From assembly GCF_900094565.1 (NCBI RefSeq), contig NZ_FMAF01000025.1, forward strand, positions 28,135 to 92,134: a stretch of 64,000 nucleotides of DNA. Direction: 5' to 3'. The DNA comes from Martinezella lusitana (lineage in GTDB: Bacteria; Pseudomonadota; Alphaproteobacteria; Rhizobiales; Rhizobiaceae). The notes under the pieces were generated by a model. The model searched no databases. It was not told the DNA's origin and saw only the letters and a program-made list of their open reading frames with translations. Position numbers and translations under genes: made by a program. Below are positions 34,815-43,452 of the stretch, piece by piece (the first letter of the stretch is position 1; every line of letters begins with the position of its first letter).

Positions 34815-34946
34815 CCGCTAACGCCGGCGAAAGGAGACAAACACTTCCATTCCATATTCGCCCACCATGACTTTGATGGGTGGCGTCAAACTTCACAAGA
34901 TGAAAGCCGCATGATCCGCTAAAATCAACAAATAGAGGGGTTTCCA

Positions 34947-35963
34947 ATGAACCACAAATCCATCAGCAAGCAGTTTTCCCGCGTAGCGATCGCGCTCGGG
35001 ATCGTCGGTGTCCTCGCCATAGGGCAGGCTAACGCTCAGGATCAGATTCCGTCCAAGCCGGAACCGGGCACCTTTAAGATCGGCATCGAGCCGTGGCTCG
35101 GTTACGGTCAGTGGCACGTCGCCGCCAGCAAGGACCTGTTCAAGAAAGCTGGCCTTGAAGATGTCGAGCTTGTCAACTTCAGCGAAGACAAGGACATCAA
35201 CGCAGCACTTGCCAGCGGTCAGCTCGACGCTGCCAATATCGCCACGCACACCGCCATGGGCATGGTCGCCGCCGGCCTGCCGGTGAAGATCGTCTCGCTT
35301 CTTGATTTCAGCCTGAAGGCGGACGCGATTCTTGCCGGAAGCGACATTAAGAGCGTCGCTGACCTCAAGGGTAAGAACATTGCCTTCGAGGAAGGAACGA
35401 CAAGCGACATCCTTCTGAACTACGCGCTTGCCAGCAACGGCATGACGATCGACGATGTCGTCCGCGTACCGATGCCGGCGGCTGATGCGGGAACGGCACT
35501 GATTGCAGGCCGTGTCCCCGTCGCTGTCACCTACGAGCCCTATATTTCAACGGCGCTCGCCCAGGACAAGAATATCAAGCTGCTTTTTGAAGCCGGCAAG
35601 GATCCGGGCCTTGTCTCCGACGTCCTCGTCGTTCGCGAGGAGGTGCTGAAGCAGAAGCCAGGGCAGGTTCTGGCCATGATCAAGGCCTGGGATGCGGCTC
35701 TGGCCGATTACAAGGCTAAGACGGAAGAGGACCGCGTCATCATCTCCAAGGCCGTGGGCGCCGCCCCGGATGATCTGAAAACCGCCTTCGACGGCGTTCA
35801 GTATTATTCTTCTGCCGAAGCCGCCAAGGCCTTTGCCGGTGACTTCAAGACCAAGACCTTCGCCGACGTTCTGAAGGCGGCCAAAAAGGCCGGCCTCGTG
35901 ACCCAGGACGTTTCCGCCGACAGCATGATCGACACATCCTTTGTCGATGCAGCGAACAAGTGA
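34947..35963 (+). CDS. ABC transporter substrate-binding protein, sulfonate/taurine (NMT1-like) type
   Basis: A 338-residue periplasmic protein with a signal peptide (RVAIALGIVGVLAIGQANA, cleavage near AQD). The mature part follows the SsuA/TauA/NMT1 pattern: FKIGIEPWLGYGQWHVAASK, DINAALASGQLDAANIATHT and the domain-2 DLKGKNIAFEEGT loop. Such proteins bind sulfonates, taurine, nitrate or thiamine precursors. It is followed at once by its permease and ATPase. The ligand is not readable from sequence, but the aminotransferase and 2-hydroxy-acid oxidase alongside suggest a C3 compound. Confidence 0.9.
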   Translation: MNHKSISKQFSRVAIALGIVGVLAIGQANAQDQIPSKPEPGTFKIGIEPWLGYGQWHVAASKDLFKKAGLEDVELVNFSEDKDINAALASGQLDAANIATHTAMGMVAAGLPVKIVSLLDFSLKADAILAGSDIKSVADLKGKNIAFEEGTTSDILLNYALASNGMTIDDVVRVPMPAADAGTALIAGRVPVAVTYEPYISTALAQDKNIKLLFEAGKDPGLVSDVLVVREEVLKQKPGQVLAMIKAWDAALADYKAKTEEDRVIISKAVGAAPDDLKTAFDGVQYYSSAEAAKAFAGDFKTKTFADVLKAAKKAGLVTQDVSADSMIDTSFVDAANK

Positions 35964-35987
35964 CCTTTGGCCACCAACGGGACCGTA

Positions 35988-36848
35988 ATGTCTAGCTCAG
36001 AATTGTCGTCGACATCCAAGGAAAGACCCCGCACGCAATCGCGCGCGGGCGTCGGTAGACCACCCAGTGCCTTTCGGATCGGGGATCCGATCAGCGGCCA
36101 GTCGTTTCTACTGATTGCAGTTGCCGTTTTTGCCCTGCTGTTTGCCGTGTGGTGGGTTGCTACCATCACCGGTTGGGTGAAGCCGATTTTCCTGCCCTCG
36201 CCCGGAGCAGTGTGGGCCAAGATGATGGAACTGGCGATCGATGGCACGCTGTGGACCGATGCCGGCATCAGTATCTATCGTATGCTTGTCGGCTTTCTGA
36301 TTGCATCGGCGCTGGCGATCCCGATTGGGATCATGATCGGCTGTTTCAAGACCTGGGAAGCGGCCATCGAGCCCTTCGTCGACTTCGTCCGCTATATGCC
36401 TGTCGTCGCTTTTGTTCCGCTCACCATTCTGTGGGCCGGAACAAGCGATATCCAAAAATTCGTCATCATCTTTATCGGAACCTTCTTCCAGCAGGTGCTG
36501 ATGGTTATGGACAGCGTCAAGCGCGTTCCGACCGACTTCGTAGGACTAGGCCGCACGCTCGGCATGTCGGAGACAAAGATCCTGCGCCGCATTGTCCTGC
36601 CGTCAGCCCTCCCCGGCATCTGGGACACGCTGCGTATCAGCCTTGGCTGGGCCTGGACCTGGCTTGTGCTGGCAGAACTTGTCGCGGCGACATCAGGCCT
36701 CGGCTATCGCATCGTTGTCTCGCAGCGATATTTCCAGACGCAGACGATCATTGGTTATATCCTGCTCCTTGGCCTACTCGGTCTGATCACAGACCAAAGC
36801 ATGAAGGCCCTCGAGCGTGTCTTCTTCCGTTACGCTTCGAGGCATTGA
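35988..36848 (+). CDS. ABC transporter permease, SsuC/TauC type
   Basis: An inner-membrane permease of 286 residues from the ATG at 35988; a TTG at 35967 would add seven residues. Six transmembrane helices start with FLLIAVAVFALLFAVWWVA. The ATPase-contact EAA loop is ETKILRRIVLPSALPGIWDT. It pairs with the upstream binding protein and the ATPase that begins one base after its stop codon. The whole set is a sulfonate/nitrate/taurine-class importer. Confidence 0.92.
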   Translation: MSSSELSSTSKERPRTQSRAGVGRPPSAFRIGDPISGQSFLLIAVAVFALLFAVWWVATITGWVKPIFLPSPGAVWAKMMELAIDGTLWTDAGISIYRMLVGFLIASALAIPIGIMIGCFKTWEAAIEPFVDFVRYMPVVAFVPLTILWAGTSDIQKFVIIFIGTFFQQVLMVMDSVKRVPTDFVGLGRTLGMSETKILRRIVLPSALPGIWDTLRISLGWAWTWLVLAELVAATSGLGYRIVVSQRYFQTQTIIGYILLLGLLGLITDQSMKALERVFFRYASRH

Positions 36849-36849
36849 G

Positions 36850-37632
36850 ATGAGCGAACCCAAACTCAAGATCGAGGGCCTCAACAAGTGGTACGGTGGT
36901 AGGAAAAGCACCGTCCATGCCCTTAGCGATATCGACCTGGAACTCGCCGACAACGAGTTCGTCTCGTTGGTCGGTGCTTCCGGCTGCGGCAAAAGTACTC
37001 TGCTGTCGATCGTCGCCGGACTTCAGGGCTTCGATAATGGCGTTCTTCTGACGGATGGTGCGCCGATCGTCGGCCCCGGGCTCGATCGCGGCGTTGTCTT
37101 CCAATCCTACACGTTGCTGCCGTGGCTAACCGCACAGCAGAATGTCGAATTCGCCCTGCAGGCGGCCGGGCTGCCGAAAGCCGAGTGCCGGGATGTCGCC
37201 CGTCATCACATCGAACTTGTAAAACTCACCAAATTCGCTGATGCATTCCCCTCGCAACTCTCGGGCGGCATGAAGCAGCGCGTCGCCATTGCGCGTGCCC
37301 TTTCTTACCGCCCGAAAATGCTATTGATGGATGAGCCGTTCGGCGCGCTGGACGCTCTGACTCGTCACCAGATGCAGGAACTGCTGACCCAGATCTGGGA
37401 AGAGCATCGGCTAACGGTTCTCTTTGTCACCCATGACGTCGAAGAAGCCGTCTATCTATCCGACCGTATCGTGGCAATGAGCATCAATCCAGGACGCATT
37501 AACGCGACCTTCCACGTCGGGCTTTCCCGTCCGCGAAACCAGGACATGATTTCCACGTCGGAATTCGTTGCCCTTCAAAAGCAGGTTCTTGCCGCGATCC
37601 GCGCCGGATCGCAAACTGAGTTGGAGCATTGA
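36850..37632 (+). CDS. ABC transporter ATPase, SsuB/TauB type
   Basis: A protein of 260 residues from the ATG at 36850, one base after the permease stop. Walker A is GASGCGKST, the signature is LSGGMKQRVAIARAL, Walker B is MLLMDEPFGALDALTR and the switch histidine is in FVTHDVEEAVYLSDR. It powers the preceding importer in the cytosol. The length and the missing C-terminal regulatory domain fit the sulfonate/taurine group. Confidence 0.95.
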   Translation: MSEPKLKIEGLNKWYGGRKSTVHALSDIDLELADNEFVSLVGASGCGKSTLLSIVAGLQGFDNGVLLTDGAPIVGPGLDRGVVFQSYTLLPWLTAQQNVEFALQAAGLPKAECRDVARHHIELVKLTKFADAFPSQLSGGMKQRVAIARALSYRPKMLLMDEPFGALDALTRHQMQELLTQIWEEHRLTVLFVTHDVEEAVYLSDRIVAMSINPGRINATFHVGLSRPRNQDMISTSEFVALQKQVLAAIRAGSQTELEH

Positions 37633-37693
37633 TTCAGCCAATGCGAGGCGGCTGAATCAGCTCTGCATTTGATCTCAATTCAAAGGAAAAGCG

Positions 37694-38875
37694 ATGTTCG
37701 AAACCCTCACTGCCGCCCCGCCGGACAAAATTCTCAGCCTCTCGATTCTCTACAAGAACGACGAGCGGCCGACGAAAATGGATCTCGGTGTCGGCGTCTA
37801 CAAGGATTCCCAGGGTGCGACCGTCATCATGCGGGCCGTGCGTCACGCCGAGAAGCGCCTTTATAAAAGCCAGACGACCAAGACCTATGTCGGCATGGCG
37901 GGCGATGAAGGTTTCAACAAGGCCATGTTGAAGCTGGTCTTTGGCGAGAAGGCCGATCTCTCGCGCATGTTCGCGTGCCAGACAGCGGGCGGCTCGGGCG
38001 CACTCCGCACGATCGCCGACCTGCTCGCAAAGGCTCGACCTGACGCCATCGTCTGGCTCTCCGACCCGACCTGGGTGAATCATGTTCCGATCCTGAAGGC
38101 TGCAGGCTTCAAAACCGCGACCTATCCCTATTTCGATCCAGCCAGCGGCACGGTGAAGACCGATGCCATGCTGGCGGGATTGAAGCAGGCGAAGGCCGGC
38201 GACATCATCCTCCTGCACGGCTGCTGCCACAACCCGACCGGCGCCAATCTGACGATCGAGCAGTGGGGTCCGGTCGTAGATCTTCTCATCGAACGCGACC
38301 TTTTCCCCTTCATCGATCTTGCCTATCAAGGCTTCGGCGACGGTCTGGAGGAAGACGCCGCCGCCGTTCGCCTGCTCGCAAGCAGGGTGCCGGAAATGGC
38401 TGTCGCCACCTCCTGCTCGAAAAACTTTTCGGTCTACCGCGACCGCGTCGGCGCCGTCATCCTGATGGGCAAGGACACCGAAAGCGTAAAGATCGCCGGC
38501 AGCCAGGCGCTAGCGACCACTCGCGTGCTGTATTCCATGCCGCCGGATCATGCCGCCGCCGCCGTCCGTATTGTCCTCGAGGACGATGAACTGCGCGCCG
38601 ACTGGAAGTCCGAACTCGAAGCCATGCGACTCCGTATGCTCAATCTGCGCAAGGGCTTTGCCGAAGCACTCCGTCGCCAGTCCAACTCCTCGCGTTTCGA
38701 CTTCATCGCCGACCACCGGGGTATGTTCTCGCGCCTCGGCCTCACCGAAGCGCAGGTCGATCGCCTGCGAGACGAGTTCGGGATTTATATGGTCAGCGAT
38801 TCTCGCTTCAACGTCGCAGGCCTCAGAGAGGATAGGCTCGACGACCTCGCCAGGGCCGTGGTTGCCGTGCTCTGA
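37694..38875 (+). CDS. Aspartate/aromatic-type class I aminotransferase
   Basis: A 393-residue PLP enzyme of the AspC/TyrB family: PLP lysine K243 (SCSKNFSVYRDRVG), N180 in CHNPTGANL, DLAYQGFG with the PLP-stacking tyrosine, and the substrate-carboxylate arginine in SRFNVAGL near the C-terminus. It transfers amino groups between dicarboxylic or aromatic amino acids and 2-oxo acids. Its place behind the sulfonate-type importer and the 2-hydroxy-acid oxidase is unusual for housekeeping transamination. Aspartate aminotransferases are known to use sulfopyruvate/cysteate, which would fit the context. Confidence 0.92.
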   Translation: MFETLTAAPPDKILSLSILYKNDERPTKMDLGVGVYKDSQGATVIMRAVRHAEKRLYKSQTTKTYVGMAGDEGFNKAMLKLVFGEKADLSRMFACQTAGGSGALRTIADLLAKARPDAIVWLSDPTWVNHVPILKAAGFKTATYPYFDPASGTVKTDAMLAGLKQAKAGDIILLHGCCHNPTGANLTIEQWGPVVDLLIERDLFPFIDLAYQGFGDGLEEDAAAVRLLASRVPEMAVATSCSKNFSVYRDRVGAVILMGKDTESVKIAGSQALATTRVLYSMPPDHAAAAVRIVLEDDELRADWKSELEAMRLRMLNLRKGFAEALRRQSNSSRFDFIADHRGMFSRLGLTEAQVDRLRDEFGIYMVSDSRFNVAGLREDRLDDLARAVVAVL

Positions 38876-38961
38876 GTTAATTTGAAGCAAATGACAGGCC
38901 GGAGCGGGCAAATTGCGCGTCTCTGTGTATCGCGGCACAGATCCATCGCATAAGCCTGAGC

Positions 38962-39924
38962 TCAGGGATCGGGTTGATCGATCAATCGTTGGGCAGTGAA
39001 CTTGTCCGTCACCAGCATGTCGATCACCCCAACCCGTAACGCGCCAGCAATGGCAGCAGCCTTCTTAGCGCCTCCGGCGAGCGCTATGACGCGGCCAACC
39101 TTTTTAAGATCCTCAAGCGGAAGTCCGATCACCCGCTCGTCCAAGGGGGTCTTCACCGGCCGGCCATTTGCATCGAAGAAACGCAATGAGATATCACCGA
39201 CGGCCCCTGCCTCGGCAAGATCGGCGAGTTCGCGCGAGGAAAAGATGTTGCCGGATCGCGCCAGCAACTCGGACGGTTCAACTGCACCGATGCCGACGAT
39301 CGCAAGCGTAATGCTGCCGAAAAGGTCCATGGTCTCGCGAACAAAGGGATCGGCGAGCATCAAAAGCTTGGCCTCACGCGAACTCGTTAATCCTTGAACT
39401 GGAAGCAGCTTCGGCTCGGCACCGGTCAATCGCGCAAGTCTCGTCGTCAACTGCGTTGCATGGGTCTGGACGGACGGATCACCCATTCCCCCTAGCGTTT
39501 GAACAACGTATTTGACCTGGGCACTTTTCTGCGGATGGATGTTTTCGACCATCTTGAAGATCGTCTGGCTCCAGCTCGACACGCCGATGATCTCGCCTGG
39601 TGCGAGCGTGACTTCGAGTAAATGGGCGGCGGCTTCGCCGATCCGGGCCATGATGGCCGCATCGCGGTCTTCGGTACATTCGACGACCACGGCTTCAGGC
39701 AGGCCGTATTTCTCTCGAAGCACGCTTTCGAGCTCGCTATAGGTTCCTGCAGGCGGGATGACGCTCGTTCGAACGATGTCTTCCGCCTCGGCACGTTTCA
39801 GCATTCGCGAAACGGTTGCCTGTGACAGACGAAGGTGATCGGCGATCTCTGCCTGCCGCCGCTTCTCAATGTGATACATCTGAGCGACTCTCGAGATCAG
39901 GCGGAGTTCGTGCAAGCGGGCCAT
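38962..39924 (-). CDS. SorC/DeoR-type sugar-responsive transcriptional regulator
   Basis: A 320-residue SorC-family protein. The N-terminal helix-turn-helix (RRQAEIADHLRLSQATVSRM) is followed by a large sugar-phosphate-binding domain resembling glucosamine-phosphate isomerases (GEIIGVSSWSQTIFKMV, TLAIVGIGAVEPSE, GRVIALAGGAKKAAAI). Relatives such as EryD control polyol and pentitol catabolism and respond to phosphorylated intermediates. It is last in the minus-strand run after the kinase. A TGTGAAT...ATTCACA palindrome lies 12 bp upstream of its start, and related sites precede both other arms of the cluster. Confidence 0.9.
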   Translation of the reverse strand: MARLHELRLISRVAQMYHIEKRRQAEIADHLRLSQATVSRMLKRAEAEDIVRTSVIPPAGTYSELESVLREKYGLPEAVVVECTEDRDAAIMARIGEAAAHLLEVTLAPGEIIGVSSWSQTIFKMVENIHPQKSAQVKYVVQTLGGMGDPSVQTHATQLTTRLARLTGAEPKLLPVQGLTSSREAKLLMLADPFVRETMDLFGSITLAIVGIGAVEPSELLARSGNIFSSRELADLAEAGAVGDISLRFFDANGRPVKTPLDERVIGLPLEDLKKVGRVIALAGGAKKAAAIAGALRVGVIDMLVTDKFTAQRLIDQPDP

Positions 39925-39935
39925 ATCGGTTCCAG

Positions 39936-39953
39936 TGTGAATTTTTATTCACA
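39936..39953. promoter_or_regulatory. SorC operator, site 1
   Basis: TGTGAATTTTTATTCACA is an 18-bp palindrome overlapping the end of the FGGY kinase gene, just before the regulator's start codon. The same core, TGTGAATATTTATTC, occurs at 43391. Confidence 0.65.
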
Positions 39954-41411
39954 TTTAACTGGTGTGGACCGCAACGTCGAGCGCGACAATGCATCATTCC
40001 ACGTATTCAGCAATGCCGATCGGTCGGTGGCTTCCGGCGAGATGATGTGCGTGCTCCGAGGCAAGTCGGAAATGACGCCGAGATCACGCCACATACCAAT
40101 GGAAAGGCCGGCAAGATAGGCGGCGCCGAGAGCCGATGCCTCGGGGGCTTCGCATTGGATGACGGCATGCTCGACAAGATTGGACACGCACTGCATCAAA
40201 AAACGGTTCTGGCTCGGCCCGCCGTCGACATAGAGGGCTCCAAGTTCGCCGCCACTTTGTGCCCGCATCGCTGCGATCACGTCATGTACCTGTAAGGCGA
40301 TGGAATCGGTCACGGAACGAGCCATCTGCGCGCGCGTGGTGCTGAAGTTGATGTGCGAAAACAGGGCGCGCGCGTCGGAATTCCAATATGGCGCGCCAAG
40401 GCCAACGAAAGCCGGCACGAAGCCAGGTCCACCAGCCTCTGCGGTTGCCGCGAGTTCGACAAGCGCGCCGACATCCGCAAGACCCAGGATGTTCGCCATC
40501 CACGGCAGGCTCGCGGCCGACACCAGTATATTGCCTTCGAATGCATAGGTCGGCCGGCCGCCAAGGCGCCAGGCGATCGTCGTGGTGATGCCATTGCGCG
40601 GCGCTATGAATGCCGGAAGCGTGGTCATGACCGAGGAGCCCGTTCCAAACGTGATCTTGCCGTCGCCTGGCGTAAAGGCACCATGGCCAAACAGGGCCGC
40701 ATGACTGTCGCCGATCGCAGAACGTATTGGGGTTCCATCGGGTACCCCTGCAAATCCAAGGGTGGTGCCGAAATCCGCCGAACTGTCCAGAACCTCCGGC
40801 AAGAACGACGTATCGACGCCGAAAATCGCGCCCAGTTCGTCGCTCCAGGTTTGTGTCTTCAGGTCGAACAACTGGCTTCGCGCAGCGTTGGAGGCGTCGC
40901 AAACATGTCGACGCCCGCCGGTCATGCAGTGGATGAGCCAACTGTCGATCGTACCCAGCCGTACCCTGCGGCCGCTCTCCAGGCGATCCAGCAGCCAACG
41001 GAATTTCGGACCCGGAAACATCGGGTCAAGTGGAAGGCCGGTCAGGGCTTGGACGCGATCAAAGTGCCCTTCGGTGATGAGGCGTTCGCAATCAGTTGCC
41101 GTGCGCCTGCACTGCCAGCTTAAAACTGGCCCGAGGGCTTCTCCGATGTCCGCATCCCAGGCGGTCACCGACTCGCGCTGATTGGAGATTGCCACTGCCT
41201 CGATGGAAATGCCTGGCATCGTTTCCAGGCAGGCATTGACGGCCTCGCAAACGGAAGCAAAGAGCCTGTTCGGATCCTGTTCGACCCAGCCGGGCTTTGG
41301 ATAGGAAATACCCACCGCTGCGGAGCCTCGGGCCACGACATCCCCGCCTTCAGACACCAGAACCGCCTTGGAGTTGGTGGTGCCCTGGTCGATGGCCAGA
41401 ATTGCTCGCAT
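39945..41411 (-). CDS. FGGY-family carbohydrate kinase
   Basis: A protein of 488 residues from the second ATG (41411), which is six bases after GGAG; an ATG at 41417 sits directly on the ribosome site. The N-terminal ATPase motif AILAIDQGTTNSKAVLV and the second-domain ITFGTGSSVMTTLPAF mark the FGGY (glycerol/xylulose/erythritol/apulose kinase) family. It phosphorylates a polyol or ketose in the cytosol. The split transketolase genes lie directly upstream, so a ketose such as apulose or xylulose is a better guess than glycerol, but the sugar is not decided by sequence. Confidence 0.9.
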   Translation of the reverse strand: MRAILAIDQGTTNSKAVLVSEGGDVVARGSAAVGISYPKPGWVEQDPNRLFASVCEAVNACLETMPGISIEAVAISNQRESVTAWDADIGEALGPVLSWQCRRTATDCERLITEGHFDRVQALTGLPLDPMFPGPKFRWLLDRLESGRRVRLGTIDSWLIHCMTGGRRHVCDASNAARSQLFDLKTQTWSDELGAIFGVDTSFLPEVLDSSADFGTTLGFAGVPDGTPIRSAIGDSHAALFGHGAFTPGDGKITFGTGSSVMTTLPAFIAPRNGITTTIAWRLGGRPTYAFEGNILVSAASLPWMANILGLADVGALVELAATAEAGGPGFVPAFVGLGAPYWNSDARALFSHINFSTTRAQMARSVTDSIALQVHDVIAAMRAQSGGELGALYVDGGPSQNRFLMQCVSNLVEHAVIQCEAPEASALGAAYLAGLSIGMWRDLGVISDLPRSTHIISPEATDRSALLNTWNDALSRSTLRSTPVKCE

Positions 41412-41476
41412 CGTCATCTCCTCGAAACGAACGGCTGGGGCGGATACGCGCCCCGGCTCATGAAGCTGCTATCAGA

Positions 41477-42433
41477 TTATTTCCGTTTGATCAGTGCCTG
41501 CGCGGCGTCGGCGATCGCCGTTGGAGACATACCGAACTCGTCGAGAAGGAATTCGGCGGAACCGGTCGGGGCAAAAATGCCTGGAACGCCCAATCTCTTC
41601 ATTGGCACAGGCGCGTAGTCAACCACGACTTCCGCAACCGCAGAGCCCAGCCCGCCAAAGATCGAATGCTCTTCCGCCGTCACAATCGCGCCGGTTTCCC
41701 TGGCCGCAGCAATGATTGCCGCTTCGTCGATCGGTCGGACGGTCGCAAGATTGAGCACCCGCGCGTCGATACCGCGCTCGTTCAGAATCTCCGCCGCTTT
41801 GACGATACGGTGGGTCAATGTGCCGTTTGCGATGAGCGTGACGTCGGAGCCCTCGCGCAAAACGTTGGCCCTGCCCAGTTCGAATATGTGACCCTCAGGC
41901 AAGAGGTCGGGTACGCCCACACGCGACAAGCGCAGGAAGCATGGCCCGCTATAGGTCGCGGCCCACTCGACGGCGGCGGCAGTCTCGATCCGGTCACAGG
42001 GCGCAATCACCGGGAGGTTCGGCAGAACCCGCGTCCACGCGAAATCCTCGATCGAATGATGGGTTGGGCCAAGTTCGCCATAGGCCATTCCCGACGAAAT
42101 GCCGACAAGCTTCACATTGGCGTTCGAGTAGGAGATATCGGCCTTGATCTGTTCGAGCGAGCGGCCGGTCAGAAACGGCGCTGCAGCGCAGACATAGGGC
42201 AATCGGCCGCCATTGGCGAGGCCTGCGGCCACCCCGACCATATTCTGTTCGGCGATGCCAACATTGACAAGGCGACCGGGAAACTTCGACTTGAAGCCGC
42301 TAAGCTTTGACGAACCAACGGAGTCATTGCAAACGGCGACGATGGTTTCGTCCTGCGTGGCAAGCCGCTCGAGGGCGGCTGCGAAAGCATCGCGGCAGTC
42401 GTGCAACCTAGGTGTATTTACGGGCCCGTTCAT
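41477..42433 (-). CDS. Transketolase C-terminal (pyrimidine-binding and C) subunit
   Basis: A protein of 318 residues from the ATG at 42433, which overlaps the stop of the N-terminal subunit by one base. It contains the transketolase glutamate E62 in VNVGIAEQNMVGVAAGLA, which activates the thiamine diphosphate aminopyrimidine, and a C-terminal transketolase domain (TLTHRIVKAAEILNERGID). Split transketolases form alpha2beta2 enzymes. Known functions include D-apulose-4-phosphate (AptAB) and sulfosugar transketolases as well as ordinary sugar phosphates. The neighbouring kinase and triosephosphate isomerase favour a dedicated ketose-phosphate route. Confidence 0.93.
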   Translation of the reverse strand: MNGPVNTPRLHDCRDAFAAALERLATQDETIVAVCNDSVGSSKLSGFKSKFPGRLVNVGIAEQNMVGVAAGLANGGRLPYVCAAAPFLTGRSLEQIKADISYSNANVKLVGISSGMAYGELGPTHHSIEDFAWTRVLPNLPVIAPCDRIETAAAVEWAATYSGPCFLRLSRVGVPDLLPEGHIFELGRANVLREGSDVTLIANGTLTHRIVKAAEILNERGIDARVLNLATVRPIDEAAIIAAARETGAIVTAEEHSIFGGLGSAVAEVVVDYAPVPMKRLGVPGIFAPTGSAEFLLDEFGMSPTAIADAAQALIKRK

Positions 42434-43242
42434 CAAAGTGCCTCCGACAGTTCTGCCAATGCGATTTCGTATTGCTCCTTGTTCGGAACCTTGTGATGCC
42501 AATCGACGGTATCCTGCATGAAGGAGATGCCATGCCCCTTGTTGGTGTGGGCGACGATGCAGTGTGGATGGTCGCCGCGGCTTTCAAGCGCCGGAACGAT
42601 CTCATGCATGTTGTTGCCGTCGATTTCCGTGACGCGCCATCCGAAGGCTTCGAGCTTCGGCCGAAGCGGGGCAACGTCGTTGGTGTCCGATAGCGCAGCC
42701 CCCTGCTGAAATCGGTTATGGTCGATGACCAGCGTAAGATTGTCCAGACGGAACTGGTGTGCTGCCATAATGGCTTCCCAATTCGACCCTTCCTGCATTT
42801 CGCCGTCGCCAGTGATCACATAGGTATGATAGCCGGCTCCTGACAATTTCGCCGCTTTCGCCATCCCGACAGCCACGGGAAGACCGTGCCCAAGAGGGCC
42901 GGTATTGGTCTCCACACCAGGGACCTTGTTGCAGTTGGGATGACCGTTCAGCCGGGAGTGCGGCTGTAAGAAGGTATGGATCTCATCCTCCGGGATGAAT
43001 CCTCGCTTGGCCAGTGTGACATAGAGCGCGCAGGCGGTGTGCCCCTTCGAAAGCACGAAACGGTCGCGATCGGGATTTTTCGGCTGGTCCGGCCAGATAC
43101 GCAAAACGCGAAAGTAGAGCGCGGTCAAAAGGTCGATGACCGACATCTCACCACCGATATGGCCGGCGCCCGCTTCGTACACAGCCTGAAGGTCGCGCAG
43201 ACGTATCTGGCGGGCGATCCGTTCAAGGTCCGATGGCTCCAT
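42433..43242 (-). CDS. Transketolase N-terminal (TPP-binding) subunit
   Basis: A protein of 269 residues from the ATG at 43242, which follows AGGAGACAG (an earlier ATG at 43257 lacks a site). Thiamine-diphosphate binding is shown by GDGEMQEGSNWE (G145-D146-G147) and the DHNRFQQG loop. Active-site histidines appear in AGHIGGE (H28), SKGHTA (H68) and GPLGHG (H119). It is translationally coupled to the C-terminal subunit. The pair transfers two-carbon units between ketose and aldose phosphates. SorC-type half-sites stand directly upstream. Confidence 0.93.
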   Translation of the reverse strand: MEPSDLERIARQIRLRDLQAVYEAGAGHIGGEMSVIDLLTALYFRVLRIWPDQPKNPDRDRFVLSKGHTACALYVTLAKRGFIPEDEIHTFLQPHSRLNGHPNCNKVPGVETNTGPLGHGLPVAVGMAKAAKLSGAGYHTYVITGDGEMQEGSNWEAIMAAHQFRLDNLTLVIDHNRFQQGAALSDTNDVAPLRPKLEAFGWRVTEIDGNNMHEIVPALESRGDHPHCIVAHTNKGHGISFMQDTVDWHHKVPNKEQYEIALAELSEAL

Positions 43243-43258
43243 CACTGTCTCCTGCATA

Positions 43259-43289
43259 ATTATTCACACAGTTATATTTTTGCACACAA
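43259..43289. promoter_or_regulatory. SorC operator-like half-sites upstream of the transketolase genes
   Basis: On the minus strand TGTGTGCAAAAATATAAC and TGTGTGAATAATTATG follow one another 17-48 bp before the start codon. Each repeats the TGTGNAA half of the palindrome seen at 39936 and 43391. They probably control the kinase-transketolase arm. Confidence 0.5.
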
Positions 43290-43390
43290 AGCGTATTAGT
43301 CAAGCCCTCCACACCCCAGTCCAACGCAGCTGATGCTCCACAGACCGGTTGACAGCGCCTCACTGGCTTGTTAATGCATTTTCCGGCACG

Positions 43391-43405
43391 TGTGAATATT
43401 TATTC
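43391..43405. promoter_or_regulatory. SorC operator, site upstream of the sugar ABC transporter
   Basis: TGTGAATATTTATTC shares 14 of 15 bases with the site at 39936. It stands 48 bp before the permease start, where it could block the plus-strand operon. Confidence 0.6.
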
Positions 43406-43452
43406 TATAGTGAAGGAATATTGGCCAACGGCCTTATTTCCAGGGAGGAACG

